Shown here: in pieces, positions 63,337 through 64,000 of the stretch
Layout: every line of letters begins with the position of its first letter
Numbering within the stretch: position 1 is the first letter of the stretch
NCBI GenBank assembly: GCA_947498645.1
Contig: CANMKS010000001.1
Coordinates: 2,022,032 to 2,086,031 of the forward strand
Direction of reading: 5' to 3'
DNA: 64,000 bases
From: an uncultured Paracoccaceae bacterium
GTDB taxonomy: Bacteria; Pseudomonadota; Alphaproteobacteria; Rhodobacterales; Rhodobacteraceae
Notes under the pieces: model-generated
The model's database searches: none
What the model saw: the letters and a program-made list of their open reading frames with translations, nothing else
What the model was told of the DNA's origin: nothing
Translations under genes and position numbers: made by a program

Positions 63337-63362
63337 TCAGGCTTTACCCGTTGCTTTATCTG

Positions 63363-63394
63363 CCCCGCCGGTCCGTCCGGCGGGGTTGTTTTTT
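63363..63394 (+). terminator. Rho-independent terminator after rpoH
   Basis: A 9-bp perfect stem CCCCGCCGG / CCGGCGGGG with a 5-nt loop, followed by TTGTTTTTT. It starts 27 nt after the rpoH stop. Confidence 0.95.
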
Positions 63395-63468
63395 GCCGCC
63401 AGGCGACCTCTGCCTTGTTCACTCTGCACGATGTTGGCGCTAACATGGCGGAAGCGGAGGGCGAAAAC

Positions 63469-64000
63469 ATGAAACCATTGCGTTGGGGCATCCTTGGGGC
63501 GGCCGGCTTTGCCAAGAACCACATGGGGCCGGCAATCCATGCCGCCAAAGGCGCGCAACTGGTTGGGCTGGCGACCTCCAGCGCTGACAAAGCCGCCGGG
63601 TTTCAGGCCTTTGCCCCTGAACTGTTAGCTTATGCCGGCTACGAGGCACTGCTGGCTGATCCGCAGATTGATGCGGTCTATGTTCCATTGCCGAACCACC
63701 TGCATGTCGAATGGACGAAAAAGGCATTGGATGCAGGCAAACATGTCTTGTGTGAAAAGCCGATAGCGCTGGCGGCGGATGAGATTGACGGGCTGATTGC
63801 GGCACGCGATGCGGCCGGCAAGCTGGCGGCAGAGGCCTATATGATCGTGCATCATCCGCAGTTCATGCGTGCGCGTGAGCTGGTTCAGGGCGGCGCAATC
63901 GGCACGTTGATGCATGTCGAAGCGGCGTTCAGTTTCTATAACGATGATGCCGGCAACATTCGCAACCGGCCCGAGGCGGGCGGTGGTGGTCTGCGTGATA
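63469..64000 (+). CDS. Gfo/Idh/MocA family oxidoreductase (partial)
   Basis: The first 177 codons of an NAD(P)-dependent oxidoreductase cut by the window edge. The N-terminal Rossmann fold has RWGILGAAGFAKNHMGPAI, the middle has DAVYVPLPNHLHVEWTKKAL and HVLCEKPIAL (the family EKP motif), then MIVHHPQFMRARELV. This matches Gfo/Idh/MocA dehydrogenases that act on sugars or inositols. GGAGGG precedes ATG 63469. The substrate cannot be named from the N-terminal part. Confidence 0.9.
   Translation, partial: MKPLRWGILGAAGFAKNHMGPAIHAAKGAQLVGLATSSADKAAGFQAFAPELLAYAGYEALLADPQIDAVYVPLPNHLHVEWTKKALDAGKHVLCEKPIALAADEIDGLIAARDAAGKLAAEAYMIVHHPQFMRARELVQGGAIGTLMHVEAAFSFYNDDAGNIRNRPEAGGGGLRD

Noticed and set aside
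1..64000. CRISPR arrays, insertion sequences, prophage genes, integrases
   Set aside because: No evenly spaced direct repeats, transposase motifs (DDE or HUH) or phage structural genes were seen on either strand.

Overview
The window looks like a chromosomal core segment from an alphaproteobacterium of the Rhodobacteraceae, most likely the marine Roseobacter group. The pointers are the family of gene orders seen here (hom-glpX-recJ-tRNA, the nrdR/rib/nusB neighbourhood, soxBDAG-dnaG-rpoD), a tRNA-His with A73 and no encoded G-1, a cluster of GANTC (CcrM) sites before rpoD, and moderate-to-high GC. I cannot name a genus. I see no prophage, insertion sequence or CRISPR array.

Layout. 1-704: end of a probable DMT permease and a sulfotransferase-like protein. 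741-7637 (minus): a MerR-headed fatty-acid oxidation unit (regulator, acyl-CoA dehydrogenase, GST, thiolase, NTF2-like protein, FadJ-type bifunctional enzyme) with a striking ACGT-repeat operator upstream. 7953-10699: a second MerR regulator, divergent from two hotdog thioesterases and a MATE exporter. 10676-14899: pyrD-DUF952, a secreted 5'-nucleotidase and a sterol-desaturase-family membrane enzyme. 14883-22679: purine (urate to ureidoglycolate) catabolism with a LysR regulator and a permease. 22898-27492: tandem glycine riboswitch and gcvTHP. 27525-32666: CMD-family protein, tRNA-Glu, recJ, glpX, hom and a small lipoprotein. 32753-36679: TetR, a membrane protein and a three-gene TadG/TadE cluster. 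37040-44112: glutamate-type dehydrogenase and sarcosine oxidase soxBDAG. 44163-48645: dnaG, rpoD and a HlyU-like protein. 48766-58639: small secreted protein, YjbQ, nrdR, and the riboflavin genes ribD / ribE-x-y-ribB-ribH-nusB, split by kpsC and kpsS on the other strand. 58640-64000: a gene-poor island, SRPBCC-ArsR pair with a 14-bp operator arm, mmcB, a REP-like palindrome, tRNA-His, an RluA-family pseudouridine synthase, rpoH and the start of a Gfo/Idh/MocA oxidoreductase.

How parts fit together. Urate degradation ends in glyoxylate and urea. Glyoxylate can be aminated to glycine (inference; no transaminase is seen here). Sarcosine oxidase also yields glycine plus a C1 unit. The glycine-sensing riboswitch sits directly before the glycine cleavage genes, so the middle of the window is rich in glycine/C1 and nitrogen salvage functions. 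The allantoate-to-ureidoglycine step and xanthine dehydrogenase are absent from the window.

I did not find a clearly new multi-gene system. The most interesting signals are regulatory: the MerR operator array, the competing complementary segments in the glycine riboswitch, the GANTC cluster at rpoD, a lux-box-like palindrome in an otherwise empty 670-bp stretch, the long ArsR inverted repeat, and a REP-like element that supplies a gene's stop codon. Also notable are a zinc-less RibA-like domain and two unrecognised genes inside the riboflavin cluster.
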